NCBI GenBank assembly: GCA_947311745.1
Contig: CAMZLT010000178.1
Coordinates: forward strand, 1-30,257
Reading direction: 5' to 3'
Length of the DNA: 30,257 nt
Source: an uncultured Flavobacteriaceae bacterium
Lineage (GTDB): Bacteria; Bacteroidota; Bacteroidia; Flavobacteriales; Flavobacteriaceae
Shown: positions 16,326 to 24,749 of the stretch, one piece after another
Layout of the letters: every line of letters starts with the position of its first letter
Numbering within the stretch: position 1 is the first letter of the stretch
Position numbers and translations under genes: made by a program
Notes under the pieces: generated by a model
What the model saw: the letters and a program-made list of their open reading frames with translations, nothing else
Databases searched by the model: none
Told to the model about the DNA's origin: nothing

Positions 16326-18233
16326 ATGAGTAAAATAATAGGAATAGATTTAGGTACAACCAATTCTTGTGTTGCCGTAATGGAAGGTAAAGAAGCAGTT
16401 GTAATTCCAAACGAAGAAGGAAAAAGAACCACACCATCTATCATCGCATTTTTAGATGATGGCGAACGTAAAATTGGTGATCCTGCAAAAAGACAAGCAG
16501 TTACCAATCCAGAAAAAACTATATTCTCTATCAAACGTTTTATGGGAATGAAATATTCGGAAACAAAAACCGAAGCAGAAAGAGTACCATACAAAGTAGT
16601 AAAAGGAGATAACGATACACCAAGAGTAGATATTAATGGTAGATTATACACACCACAAGAAATATCTGCTATGGTTTTACAAAAAATGAAAAAAACTGCT
16701 GAGGATTACCTTGGTACAGATGTAAAAGAAGCTGTAATTACAGTCCCTGCTTACTTTAACGATGCGCAAAGACAAGCAACTAAAGAAGCTGGTGAAATTG
16801 CAGGTTTAAAAGTATCTAGAATTATCAACGAACCGACAGCTGCTGCACTAGCCTATGGTTTAGACAAAAAAGGAGCTGACCAAAAAGTTGCAGTTTACGA
16901 TTTAGGTGGTGGAACTTTTGATATTTCAATCTTAGAAATTGGTGATGGTGTATTTGAAGTACTTTCTACAAACGGAGACACTCACTTAGGAGGAGATGAT
17001 TTTGACCACGTAATAATAGACTGGTTAGCAGATGAATTTAACAAAGCAGAAGGTATTGATTTAAGACAAGACCCTATGGCTTTACAACGTCTTAAAGAAG
17101 CTGCTGAAAAAGCTAAAATTGAATTGTCCTCAACTACACAAACAGAAATCAATTTACCTTATGTAACCGCTACTGCTTCTGGACCAAAACACTTGGTTAA
17201 AACTTTATCTAGAGCTCAATTTGAAAAATTAGCTCACGATTTAGTTAAAAGATCTATGGATCCTGTTGCGAATGCATTAAAAGATGCCGATTTATCGGTA
17301 AGCGATATTGACGAAGTAATTTTAGTTGGTGGTTCAACACGTATCCCTAAAATTCAAGAAGAAGTAAAAAAATTCTTTGGTAAAGATCCACATAAAGGTG
17401 TAAATCCAGACGAAGTGGTTGCAATTGGTGCAGCAATTCAAGGTGGTGTTTTATCTGGTGATGTAAAAGATGTCCTTTTATTAGATGTAACTCCGTTATC
17501 TTTAGGAATTGAAACAATGGGTGGTGTAATGACCAAACTTATCGAAGCAAATACTACAATTCCAACTAAAAAATCACAGGTTTTCTCTACTGCTGTAGAT
17601 AACCAACCTTCAGTAGAAATTCATGTACTACAAGGAGAAAGAGCAATGGCAAACGACAATAAAACCATTGGTAGATTTCACTTAGACGGAATTCCTCCTG
17701 CACAAAGAGGTGTACCACAAATTGAAGTAACTTTTGACATCGATGCAAACGGAATTATAAACGTTTCAGCAAAAGATAAAGGTACAGGTAAAGAACATAA
17801 TATTAGAATTGAAGCATCCTCTGGATTAACAGAAGAGGAAATTCAAAAAATGAAAGCAGATGCTGAAGCAAATGCTGAAGCGGATAAAGTTGCTAAAGAA
17901 AAAGCAGATAAGCTAAACACTGCCGATTCAATGATTTTCCAAACAGAAAAACAATTGGAAGAATTTGGCGACAAATTATCCGATGCTAAAAAAACACCAA
18001 TCACCGAAGCTTTAGCGGAATTGAAAAAAGCACACGAAAGCAAAGATTTAGGTTTAATTGATGCTGCTTTAGAAAAAATAAATGCAGCTTGGAAAGATGC
18101 TAGCGAAGAAATGTACAAAGCAGACCCTAACGCACAAGCTGGTACTGCTGGAACAGATCCAAACCAAGCACAACAAGCACAAGGAAATACCGAAGATAAT
18201 GTTGAGGATGTAGATTTTGAAGAAGTAGAATAA
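16326..18233 (+). CDS. dnaK: Molecular chaperone DnaK (Hsp70)
   Basis: An ATP-dependent chaperone that binds exposed hydrophobic segments, working with DnaJ and GrpE, neither of which is in the window. The 635-residue protein has the phosphate-1 loop IGIDLGTTNSCVAV (5-18), the VYDLGGGTFDISIL phosphate-2 segment, the interdomain linker LLLDVTPLSLG, a beta-sandwich substrate domain and a helical lid. The tail is rich in Gln, Ala and Asn and ends EDVDFEEVE, the acidic terminus typical of bacterial DnaK. It is monocistronic: the upstream region has a palindrome and a sigma-54-like element, and a perfect 13-bp terminator stem follows the stop. It is divergent from hutH, separated by 165 bases. Confidence 0.98.
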   Translation: MSKIIGIDLGTTNSCVAVMEGKEAVVIPNEEGKRTTPSIIAFLDDGERKIGDPAKRQAVTNPEKTIFSIKRFMGMKYSETKTEAERVPYKVVKGDNDTPRVDINGRLYTPQEISAMVLQKMKKTAEDYLGTDVKEAVITVPAYFNDAQRQATKEAGEIAGLKVSRIINEPTAAALAYGLDKKGADQKVAVYDLGGGTFDISILEIGDGVFEVLSTNGDTHLGGDDFDHVIIDWLADEFNKAEGIDLRQDPMALQRLKEAAEKAKIELSSTTQTEINLPYVTATASGPKHLVKTLSRAQFEKLAHDLVKRSMDPVANALKDADLSVSDIDEVILVGGSTRIPKIQEEVKKFFGKDPHKGVNPDEVVAIGAAIQGGVLSGDVKDVLLLDVTPLSLGIETMGGVMTKLIEANTTIPTKKSQVFSTAVDNQPSVEIHVLQGERAMANDNKTIGRFHLDGIPPAQRGVPQIEVTFDIDANGIINVSAKDKGTGKEHNIRIEASSGLTEEEIQKMKADAEANAEADKVAKEKADKLNTADSMIFQTEKQLEEFGDKLSDAKKTPITEALAELKKAHESKDLGLIDAALEKINAAWKDASEEMYKADPNAQAGTAGTDPNQAQQAQGNTEDNVEDVDFEEVE

Positions 18234-18255
18234 TTATTTCTTACAACACAAATAT

Positions 18256-18295
18256 AAAAGACCTGATACTATAATTTTATCAGGTCTTTTTTTTA
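18256..18295 (+). terminator. Rho-independent terminator after dnaK
   Basis: AAAAGACCTGATA (18256-18268) pairs perfectly with TATCAGGTCTTTT (18278-18290) around a 9-base loop, followed by more T's to 18294. The best terminator in the window. Confidence 0.92.
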
Positions 18296-18303
18296 TACTT
18301 TTG
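18296..18303 (+). promoter_or_regulatory. Candidate -7 promoter box for tsaD
   Basis: TACTTTTG matches TAnnTTTG directly after the dnaK terminator and 8 bases before the tsaD ATG. A transcript from it would be almost leaderless. No TTG at -33 is seen because the terminator occupies that space. Confidence 0.4.
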
Positions 18304-18311
18304 CAAACAGA

Positions 18312-19349
18312 ATGAGCAAAAAACCAATTTACATACTAGCAATTGAATCCTCTTGTGATGATACCAGTGCTGCTATTTTAAAAAACAATACAGTACTAAG
18401 CAACGTTGTAGCAAATCAAGAAATCCATCAAAAATACGGAGGAGTTGTACCTGAACTAGCATCAAGAGCACACCAACAAAATATTGTTCCTGTTGTGCAA
18501 CAAGCATTAGAACAAGCAAATATTGATAAAACCGAATTAAATGCCATTGCCTTTACACGAGGCCCTGGATTAATGGGTTCGCTATTAGTAGGAACATCGT
18601 TTGCAACATCGTTTGCGATGGCTTTAAACATTCCGTTAATTGATGTAAACCATATGCAAGGACACATACTTGCTCATTTTATAAAACAACGAAATGCAAA
18701 CAAAATAACACCAAGTTTTCCGTTTATATGCTTAACCATTTCTGGAGGTCATACACAATTAATTAAAGTTTCTAGTTATTTTGAATTTGAGATTCTTGGC
18801 GAAACTATTGACGACGCTGCAGGTGAAGCCTTTGACAAATCTGCAAAAACATTAGGATTAGCATATCCTGGAGGGCCTTTAATGGATAAATTTGCTAAAA
18901 ATGGTAATCCAAAAAAATACCCATTTCCGATACCAAAAACCAAAAACGACTTAGATTTTAGCTTTAGTGGTTTTAAAACTGCTGTAATGCGATTTGTACA
19001 AAAAAACACTGCCGAAAATCCAAATTTCATTTCCGAAAACTTAGCAGACATATGTGCTTCCATTCAAAATGGAATCGTTACCATTCTTATGAAAAAAATT
19101 TTCAAAGCAGTAAAACAAACTGGTATTACACAAATTGCCATTGCTGGAGGTGTTTCTGCAAATTCTGAAATACGAAAAAGATTAAAACAAACCGAAAAAG
19201 ATTTTGGTTGGCAAACCTTTATCCCTCCTTTTGAATACACAACCGATAACGCTGCAATGATCGGGATTACAGCTTACCTAAAATTTATCCACAATAAAAC
19301 AAATACTACAAACACACTTGCAACTGCTCGTTTAAAAGTGAATGAATAA
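18312..19349 (+). CDS. tsaD: tRNA N6-threonylcarbamoyladenosine synthase subunit TsaD
   Basis: Transfers the threonylcarbamoyl group from threonylcarbamoyl-AMP to adenosine 37 of ANN-decoding tRNAs, acting with TsaB and TsaE (and TsaC upstream in the pathway), none of which is visible here. The 345-residue protein has the ASKHA fold start LAIESSCDDTSAA (9-21), metal-binding His114 and His118 in NHMQGHILAH, and the nucleotide-binding segment SGGHTQLI. Formerly annotated as a glycoprotease (Gcp/YgjD). Its product is the substrate of MtaB, encoded about 9 kb downstream on the same strand. It starts right after the dnaK terminator, so it should rely on its own promoter. Confidence 0.97.
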   Translation: MSKKPIYILAIESSCDDTSAAILKNNTVLSNVVANQEIHQKYGGVVPELASRAHQQNIVPVVQQALEQANIDKTELNAIAFTRGPGLMGSLLVGTSFATSFAMALNIPLIDVNHMQGHILAHFIKQRNANKITPSFPFICLTISGGHTQLIKVSSYFEFEILGETIDDAAGEAFDKSAKTLGLAYPGGPLMDKFAKNGNPKKYPFPIPKTKNDLDFSFSGFKTAVMRFVQKNTAENPNFISENLADICASIQNGIVTILMKKIFKAVKQTGITQIAIAGGVSANSEIRKRLKQTEKDFGWQTFIPPFEYTTDNAAMIGITAYLKFIHNKTNTTNTLATARLKVNE

Positions 19350-19356
19350 TTTTTTA

Positions 19357-19389
19357 TTGCGGTCTTTTCAGTTAATCGTTTTATATTTG
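19357..19389 (+). promoter_or_regulatory. Promoter of ychF (and probably tgt)
   Basis: TTG at 19357-19359, 22 bases, TATATTTG at 19382-19389. Both boxes match the Bacteroidetes pattern at the long end of normal spacing. The predicted leader of about 60 bases contains a hairpin. Confidence 0.7.
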
Positions 19390-19405
19390 CAACTTATTAA
19401 TTTTT

Positions 19406-19434
19406 GAGTGCTGACTTTTAAACATATAGCACTC
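19406..19434 (+). promoter_or_regulatory. Hairpin in the ychF 5' leader
   Basis: GAGTGCT (19406-19412) and AGCACTC (19428-19434) are perfect 7-base inverted arms with a 15-base AT-rich loop. They lie downstream of the promoter and end 20 bases before the ATG. No T-run follows, so it is not a terminator; it could be an RNA stem or a protein operator. Confidence 0.5.
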
Positions 19435-19454
19435 CATAACATATCAATAATAGA

Positions 19455-20549
19455 ATGAAAGCAGGAATTGTAGGACTTCCAAACGTAGGAAAATCAACGT
19501 TATTTAATTGTTTATCTAATGCAAAGGCACAAAGTGCAAACTTCCCTTTTTGTACCATCGAACCAAATATTGGTGTAGTTAATGTTCCAGATGAACGCCT
19601 AGAAAAACTATCCGAAATTGTTAATCCAGAGCGTGTACAACCAGCTATTGTAGAAATTGTAGATATTGCTGGTTTGGTTAAAGGAGCTAGTAAAGGCGAA
19701 GGTTTAGGCAATAAATTCCTTGCTAATATTAGAGAAACCGATGCTATTATTCACGTTTTACGTTGTTTTGATAACGATAATATTGTACATGTAGAAGGAA
19801 GTATTGATCCTATTAGAGATAAAGGAATTATTGACTTTGAACTTCAAGTAAAAGATCTAGAAACCGTAGATAAAAGATTAGAACGTGTTAAAAAACAAAT
19901 GCGAACTGGTGATAAAAATGCTGCTAAAGAGTTTGAAACCTTCACTAAAGTGAAAGAAGGCTTAGAAAATTTAAAATCTATTCGTGAAATAGAACTAACC
20001 GAATCAGAAATAGAAAATTACATTAAACCATTACAACTACTAACAGCAAAACCTATTTTATACGTTTGTAATGTAGATGACAAATCTGCCGTAAACGGAA
20101 ACGAATATGTAGATAAAGTACGAGAATTTGTTAAAAATGAAGGTGCCGAAATTTTAATCCTTGCTGTCGGAACAGAAGCAGATATTAACGAACTAGAAGA
20201 TTACGAAGAAAGACAATTATTTTTAGAGGATATGGGTTTAACCGAACCTGGTGTTTCTAAATTAATTCGTTCTGCATATAAATTACTAAATTTACAAACC
20301 TATTTTACAGCAGGTGTTAAAGAAGTTAGAGCTTGGACAATACCTGTCGGAGCAACTGCACCACAAGCTGCTGGAGTAATTCATACCGATTTTGAAAAAG
20401 GATTTATCCGTGCTGAAGTTATTAAATACCAAGACTTTATAACACTTGGAGGCGAGAAAAAAGTTAAGGAAGCTGGTAAATTATCCGTAGAAGGAAAAGA
20501 ATATATCGTACAAGATGGTGATATGATGAATTTTAGATTTAACGTATAA
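19455..20549 (+). CDS. ychF: Redox-regulated ATPase YchF (Obg-like, OLA1 family)
   Basis: A ribosome-associated P-loop protein of the Obg group that prefers ATP to GTP. The 364-residue length is standard. G1 is GLPNVGKST (7-15), G2 lies in FPFCTIEPNIGVV, and G3 is VDIAGLVKGASKGEGLG. The G4 position reads CNVDD instead of NKxD, which is the known basis for ATP preference in this family. A TGS domain occupies roughly the last 85 residues. It has its own promoter and a leader hairpin, and tgt follows after 33 bases, probably on the same transcript. Confidence 0.97.
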   Translation: MKAGIVGLPNVGKSTLFNCLSNAKAQSANFPFCTIEPNIGVVNVPDERLEKLSEIVNPERVQPAIVEIVDIAGLVKGASKGEGLGNKFLANIRETDAIIHVLRCFDNDNIVHVEGSIDPIRDKGIIDFELQVKDLETVDKRLERVKKQMRTGDKNAAKEFETFTKVKEGLENLKSIREIELTESEIENYIKPLQLLTAKPILYVCNVDDKSAVNGNEYVDKVREFVKNEGAEILILAVGTEADINELEDYEERQLFLEDMGLTEPGVSKLIRSAYKLLNLQTYFTAGVKEVRAWTIPVGATAPQAAGVIHTDFEKGFIRAEVIKYQDFITLGGEKKVKEAGKLSVEGKEYIVQDGDMMNFRFNV

Positions 20550-20582
20550 TTACAACTCTTAAATCTAACAAAACACAAAATC

Positions 20583-21713
20583 ATGAAATTCGATATAAAA
20601 GCAACCGATAAAGATTCTAATGCAAGAGCAGGAAAAATACAAACCGCTCACGGCGAAATAGAAACACCTATTTTTATGCCTGTCGGAACAGTTGGTACTG
20701 TAAAAGGTGTACACCAACACGAATTAAAAAACGATATAAATGCCGATATAATTCTTGGCAATACCTACCATCTTTATCTAAGACCAAAAACCGAAGTGCT
20801 AGAAAAAATTGGTGGTTTACATAAATTTATGAATTGGGACAGACCAATTCTTACCGATTCTGGAGGTTATCAAGTATATTCTTTATCAGGTACTCGTAAA
20901 ATAAAAGAGGAAGGCGTTCACTTTAAATCGCATATTGACGGATCAAAACATTTTTTCTCTCCTGAATTTTCAATGGATGTACAACGAAGTATTGGAGCCG
21001 ATATTATTATGGCTTTTGACGAATGTACACCATATCCTTGCGAATATAATTATGCCAAACGCTCTATGCACATGACGCATAGATGGCTTAAACGTTGTAT
21101 TACACACTTAGAAAAAACACCTGTAAAGTACGGCTACGAACAAACTTTTATGCCAATTGTACAAGGAAGCACCTATAAAGATTTACGGAAACAATCGGCT
21201 GAATTTATAGCAAACACCAACCAACAAGCAAATGCAATTGGCGGTCTTTCGGTAGGTGAACCTGCCGAAGAAATGTACGAAATGACCGATATCGTTTGTC
21301 AAATTTTACCAAAAGACAAACCTCGTTATCTAATGGGTGTCGGAACTCCTATAAATATTTTAGAAAACATTGCTTTAGGTATTGATATGTTTGATTGCGT
21401 AATGCCAACACGAAATGCTAGAAACGGTATGCTATTTACAGCTTATGGTTCAATAAATATTAAAAATGCAAAATGGAAAGACGACTTTTCGCCAATTGAC
21501 GAAATGGGAATTACCTATGTAGATACAACCTATTCCAAAGCATACTTAAACCATCTATTTAAAGCAAAAGAGTTTTTAGGAAAACAAATTGCTTCGATTC
21601 ATAATTTGGGATTTTACCTTTGGTTAACTCGCGAAGCAAGAAAACATATCATAGCAGGAGATTTTACAACGTGGAAAAACAAAATGGTTAAACAAATGAA
21701 CAATCGCTTATAA
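20583..21713 (+). CDS. tgt: tRNA-guanine transglycosylase (queuosine pathway), zinc cysteines absent
   Basis: Exchanges guanine 34 in the wobble position of Asp, Asn, His and Tyr tRNAs for a queuosine precursor base. The 376-residue TIM-barrel protein has the general acid Asp92 in LTDSGGYQVYSLSG and the nucleophile Asp271 in MFDCVMPTRNARNG. The segment that normally carries the zinc ligands (CxCxxC) is at about 307-318 and reads EMGITYVDTTYS, with no cysteine; the following histidine (His340 in ASIHNLGFYL) is kept. Everything else aligns, so the protein is probably functional in a zinc-independent form rather than broken. It follows ychF by 33 bases. FolE in this window supplies an early pterin precursor shared with queuosine. 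Confidence 0.95.
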   Translation: MKFDIKATDKDSNARAGKIQTAHGEIETPIFMPVGTVGTVKGVHQHELKNDINADIILGNTYHLYLRPKTEVLEKIGGLHKFMNWDRPILTDSGGYQVYSLSGTRKIKEEGVHFKSHIDGSKHFFSPEFSMDVQRSIGADIIMAFDECTPYPCEYNYAKRSMHMTHRWLKRCITHLEKTPVKYGYEQTFMPIVQGSTYKDLRKQSAEFIANTNQQANAIGGLSVGEPAEEMYEMTDIVCQILPKDKPRYLMGVGTPINILENIALGIDMFDCVMPTRNARNGMLFTAYGSINIKNAKWKDDFSPIDEMGITYVDTTYSKAYLNHLFKAKEFLGKQIASIHNLGFYLWLTREARKHIIAGDFTTWKNKMVKQMNNRL

Positions 21714-21750
21714 TTAACAAAGTATTTAGAAACAATAAATTAGTATATGT

Positions 21751-21758
21751 TAGTTTTG
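21751..21758 (+). promoter_or_regulatory. Candidate -7 box before the LptF/LptG-type gene
   Basis: TAGTTTTG matches TAnnTTTG 6 bases before the ATG at 21765, so a transcript would be near leaderless. There is no TTG at -33. Readthrough from tgt, 51 bases upstream, is equally likely. Confidence 0.3.
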
Positions 21759-21764
21759 TAAAGA

Positions 21765-22850
21765 ATGAAATTACTCGATAAATATCTCTTAAAAAAATAC
21801 TTTAGTGCTTTTATCTTTACGGTAATGCTACTAATACCGATTGCTGTTGCAATTGATGTTTCTGAAAAAATGAGTAAATTTCTAGCTCACGAAAACCTCT
21901 CTACATATACCATAATAAAAGAATGGTACGTTGGATTTGTAATTTTTTACACCAATATGTTTATGCCTTTGGCTTTATTTATATCTATTGTTTTGTTTGT
22001 TTCAAAAATGGCAAAACAAACCGAAATAATTGCCATTACCAGTGGTGGAATATCATTTACTAGATTTTTAAGACCATTTATTATTGGTTCTATAATAATT
22101 TTTGCTATTGCTTTTTATGCCAATCACTTTATCGTACCAGAAGCAAATCGTGTAAAAGAAGCCTTTTTTAGAAAATACCTAACTAGAGATGCAAAATATC
22201 GCAAGACTTATGTGCAAAATATTAACATGCAATTAAACGATAATGGTGATTATATTTATATAAAAGACTTTAACACAAAAAATAAATCAGGTACTTATTT
22301 TTCGTTTGAACATTACGAAAACCTAAAATTAAAATACAAAATAACTGCTAGAAAAATAACCTTTAAGGATAGCTTATATCAATTAAAAACCGTTAGAAAA
22401 AGATGGGTATTAAAAGATAAAGATATAATAAAAAAGGAAAAATTAATGGATACCATTTTTGATTTTAAACCTTCCGATTTGGTTTATGTGGATTATCTTG
22501 CTATGGAAATGAATTCCATTGATTTATACAAACACATTAAAAAATCCGAGAAAAGAGGTATTAAAAACTTAAACTCGTATCGTGTAGAATTACATAAAAG
22601 AACCAGTTTGCCATTTTCGGCATTTATTTTAACCATTATTGCTGTTGCCCTAACACACAAAAAGAAACGTGGCGGAACTGGTGTAAACCTTGCCTTTGGT
22701 GTTTCTTTATTGTTTATCTATGTATTTTTCATGAAAGTTACCGAAGTACTTGGTGCATCTGCAACTTCCAATGCTTTGCTTTTAGTTTGGGTACCTAATA
22801 TTTTATATAGTTTAATTGCTATATATTTGTATTACCATGCAAGAAAATAA
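21765..22850 (+). CDS. LptF/LptG family lipopolysaccharide export permease
   Basis: An inner-membrane subunit of the kind that, with LptB ATPase, extracts lipopolysaccharide from the inner membrane and feeds the periplasmic Lpt bridge. The 361-residue protein shows the family layout: hydrophobic segments near 14-32, 55-80 and 97-118, a large hydrophilic (periplasmic) domain from about 120 to 275, and three more hydrophobic segments near 280-300, 308-328 and 335-355. The YjgP/YjgQ-type start MKLLDKYLLKKYF and the segment SLPFSAFILTIIAVALTHKK are typical. LptF and LptG cannot be told apart here, and Bacteroidetes often carry two such genes far apart. The following EamA gene starts inside its last 14 bases. 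Confidence 0.9.
   Translation: MKLLDKYLLKKYFSAFIFTVMLLIPIAVAIDVSEKMSKFLAHENLSTYTIIKEWYVGFVIFYTNMFMPLALFISIVLFVSKMAKQTEIIAITSGGISFTRFLRPFIIGSIIIFAIAFYANHFIVPEANRVKEAFFRKYLTRDAKYRKTYVQNINMQLNDNGDYIYIKDFNTKNKSGTYFSFEHYENLKLKYKITARKITFKDSLYQLKTVRKRWVLKDKDIIKKEKLMDTIFDFKPSDLVYVDYLAMEMNSIDLYKHIKKSEKRGIKNLNSYRVELHKRTSLPFSAFILTIIAVALTHKKKRGGTGVNLAFGVSLLFIYVFFMKVTEVLGASATSNALLLVWVPNILYSLIAIYLYYHARK
22822..22829 (+). promoter_or_regulatory. Possible -7 box before the EamA-AccA frame
   Basis: TATATTTG inside the 3' end of the permease gene, 7 bases before the ATG at 22837. The nearest upstream TTG is too distant (32 bases). Weak on its own. Confidence 0.25.
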
Positions 22851-24732
22851 ATTCCAAAAATACCTACACCTTCATTTTATTGTTTTTATTTGGGGCTTTA
22901 CTGCTGTTTTAGGTAAATTAATACACATATCTGCAATACCTTTAGTTTGGTATAGACTTTTAATCGCAGTCATTACTATGGGAATTGTGCTTAGTATAAG
23001 TAAACAAAAATCTAAAATTACAGCTAAAAGTATTCTACATTTTAGCATCGGAGGAATTATTATTGGTCTACATTGGCTAACTTTTTTTTATGCCATAAAG
23101 ATTTCAAACATCTCTATTACATTAGCAACCTTAGCAACAGGAGCGTTTTTTGCATCTATACTAGAACCACTATTTTTAAAAAAACGAATTAAAGCCTACG
23201 AATTATTTTTTGCAGGAATTACCGTTTTAGGAATTGTCTACATATATAATGTAGAAATAAAATACAATTTAGGAATTTTATTTGCTTTGGTTTCGGCATT
23301 CTTATCCGCTTTATTTTCGGTCATAAATAGTACATATGTAAAAATATACGATGTAAAATCCTTAACTTTTTACGAATTAATTTTTGCTTTAATAACTATT
23401 TCATTTTTTGTTATAGGAAATACAACTATTCATTTAAGCGAAATTACTTCCAATAAAATAGATGTTTTTTACCTAATTATACTCGGAACTATTTGCACTG
23501 CTTATGCAATGACAGCTTCCTCTAGACTATTACGAAATATTTCACCTTTTACCATGATGCTAACTATTAATTTAGAGCCCATTTATGGTATTGCTCTAGC
23601 TGTTTTACTATTTAAAGATACCGAAAAAATGAGTACTCACTTTTATATTGGAGCAATCATTATTCTTACAACCGTTATACTAAACGGCGTTTTAAAATTA
23701 AACAAAAAAAACAACGATAAAAAAGGAATAATTGATAAGAATTATATAAATTCGTTCCGTAAAATAATACAAACAATTATGAATTATTTAGATTTTGAAA
23801 AACCTATACAAGAACTAACAGAACAACTAGAAAAGTGCCATAAAATGGGACAAGAAAACGACATTGATGTTAGTATTACTTGCGATCAGATTGAAAAAAA
23901 ATTAAACGATACCAAAGCAGATATATACAAAAATCTAACACCTTGGCAACGCGTACAACTATCTAGACATCCTGATAGACCATATACATTAGACTATATT
24001 AATGCTTTTTCAAAAGCCGATTTTATGGAGCTACATGGTGACAGAAGTTTTGGCGATGACAAAGCAATGGTTGGTGGTTTAGGTAAAATTGGAGATCAAA
24101 GCTTTATGTTTATTGGTCAACAAAAAGGATACAATACAAAAACTAGACAATATCGTAATTTTGGTATGCCAAACCCTGAAGGATATCGTAAAGCATTGCG
24201 ATTAATGAAAATGGCAGAAAAATTTGAAATCCCTGTGGTTACTTTCTTAGATACTCCTGGAGCATATCCTGGTTTAGAAGCCGAAGAAAGAGGTCAAGGA
24301 GAAGCCATTGCAAGAAATATTTTTGAAATGACCAAGCTAAAAACGCCAATTATTACAGTTATTATTGGTGAAGGTGCTTCTGGTGGAGCACTAGGTATTG
24401 GTGTTGGTGATAAAGTTTTAATGATGGAAAACACTTGGTACACGGTTATTTCACCTGAATCTTGTTCGTCTATTCTTTGGCGAAGCTGGGAATTTAAAGA
24501 ACAAGCAGCTTCTGCCTTAAAACTAACGGCTACGGATATGAAAAAATTAAAACTAATCGATAAAATTATTAAAGAACCTTTTGGTGGAGCGCATGCAAAC
24601 AGAGAGGAAACTTTTAAAATTGTTGAAAAAGAAATTTTAACTGCATACAAAAGCTTACAAAAATTAAAACCAGCAGATTTAGTTAAAAAACGAATGGAAA
24701 AATACGCAGAAATGGGTGTTTATAAAGGGTGA
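22837..24732 (+). CDS. In-frame EamA transporter - AccA (acetyl-CoA carboxylase alpha) fusion frame
   Basis: One uninterrupted 631-codon frame covers two proteins normally made separately. Residues 1-288 are a drug/metabolite (EamA) transporter with about ten hydrophobic segments. Residues 289-314 form a polar, Lys/Asn-rich linker. Residues 315-631 are a complete 317-residue AccA, beginning MNYLDFEKPIQEL at the point where flavobacterial AccA proteins usually start, and containing TWYTVISPESC and GEGASGGALGIGVGD (511-525). AccA pairs with AccD to carboxylate acetyl-CoA for fatty acid synthesis. The ATG at 22837 is preferred over an upstream in-frame TTG at 22816; it overlaps the permease stop by 14 bases. 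The frame passes through A8 at 23704-23711: one base more gives TAA after 294 codons, one less gives TAA after 297, both normal EamA lengths. So this may be a true fusion, a homopolymer error, or two genes with AccA starting at ATG 23779. Confidence 0.85.
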   Translation: MQENKFQKYLHLHFIVFIWGFTAVLGKLIHISAIPLVWYRLLIAVITMGIVLSISKQKSKITAKSILHFSIGGIIIGLHWLTFFYAIKISNISITLATLATGAFFASILEPLFLKKRIKAYELFFAGITVLGIVYIYNVEIKYNLGILFALVSAFLSALFSVINSTYVKIYDVKSLTFYELIFALITISFFVIGNTTIHLSEITSNKIDVFYLIILGTICTAYAMTASSRLLRNISPFTMMLTINLEPIYGIALAVLLFKDTEKMSTHFYIGAIIILTTVILNGVLKLNKKNNDKKGIIDKNYINSFRKIIQTIMNYLDFEKPIQELTEQLEKCHKMGQENDIDVSITCDQIEKKLNDTKADIYKNLTPWQRVQLSRHPDRPYTLDYINAFSKADFMELHGDRSFGDDKAMVGGLGKIGDQSFMFIGQQKGYNTKTRQYRNFGMPNPEGYRKALRLMKMAEKFEIPVVTFLDTPGAYPGLEAEERGQGEAIARNIFEMTKLKTPIITVIIGEGASGGALGIGVGDKVLMMENTWYTVISPESCSSILWRSWEFKEQAASALKLTATDMKKLKLIDKIIKEPFGGAHANREETFKIVEKEILTAYKSLQKLKPADLVKKRMEKYAEMGVYKG

Positions 24733-24749
24733 TAAAATCCTCTTAAAAA

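Noticed and set aside
16196..16651. Minus-strand open frame of 151 codons opposite the dnaK start
   Set aside because: It is the shadow of the highly conserved dnaK frame, crosses the hutH promoter and dnaK control region, and shows no recognisable domain.
20583..21713. tgt as a pseudogene because zinc cysteines are missing
   Set aside because: The frame is intact, full length, and both catalytic aspartates are kept, so a functional variant is more likely.
22816..22836. Upstream in-frame TTG start for the EamA-AccA frame
   Set aside because: The ATG at 22837 gives the usual EamA N-terminus; the extra seven residues are not conserved-looking and lie deeper inside the permease gene.
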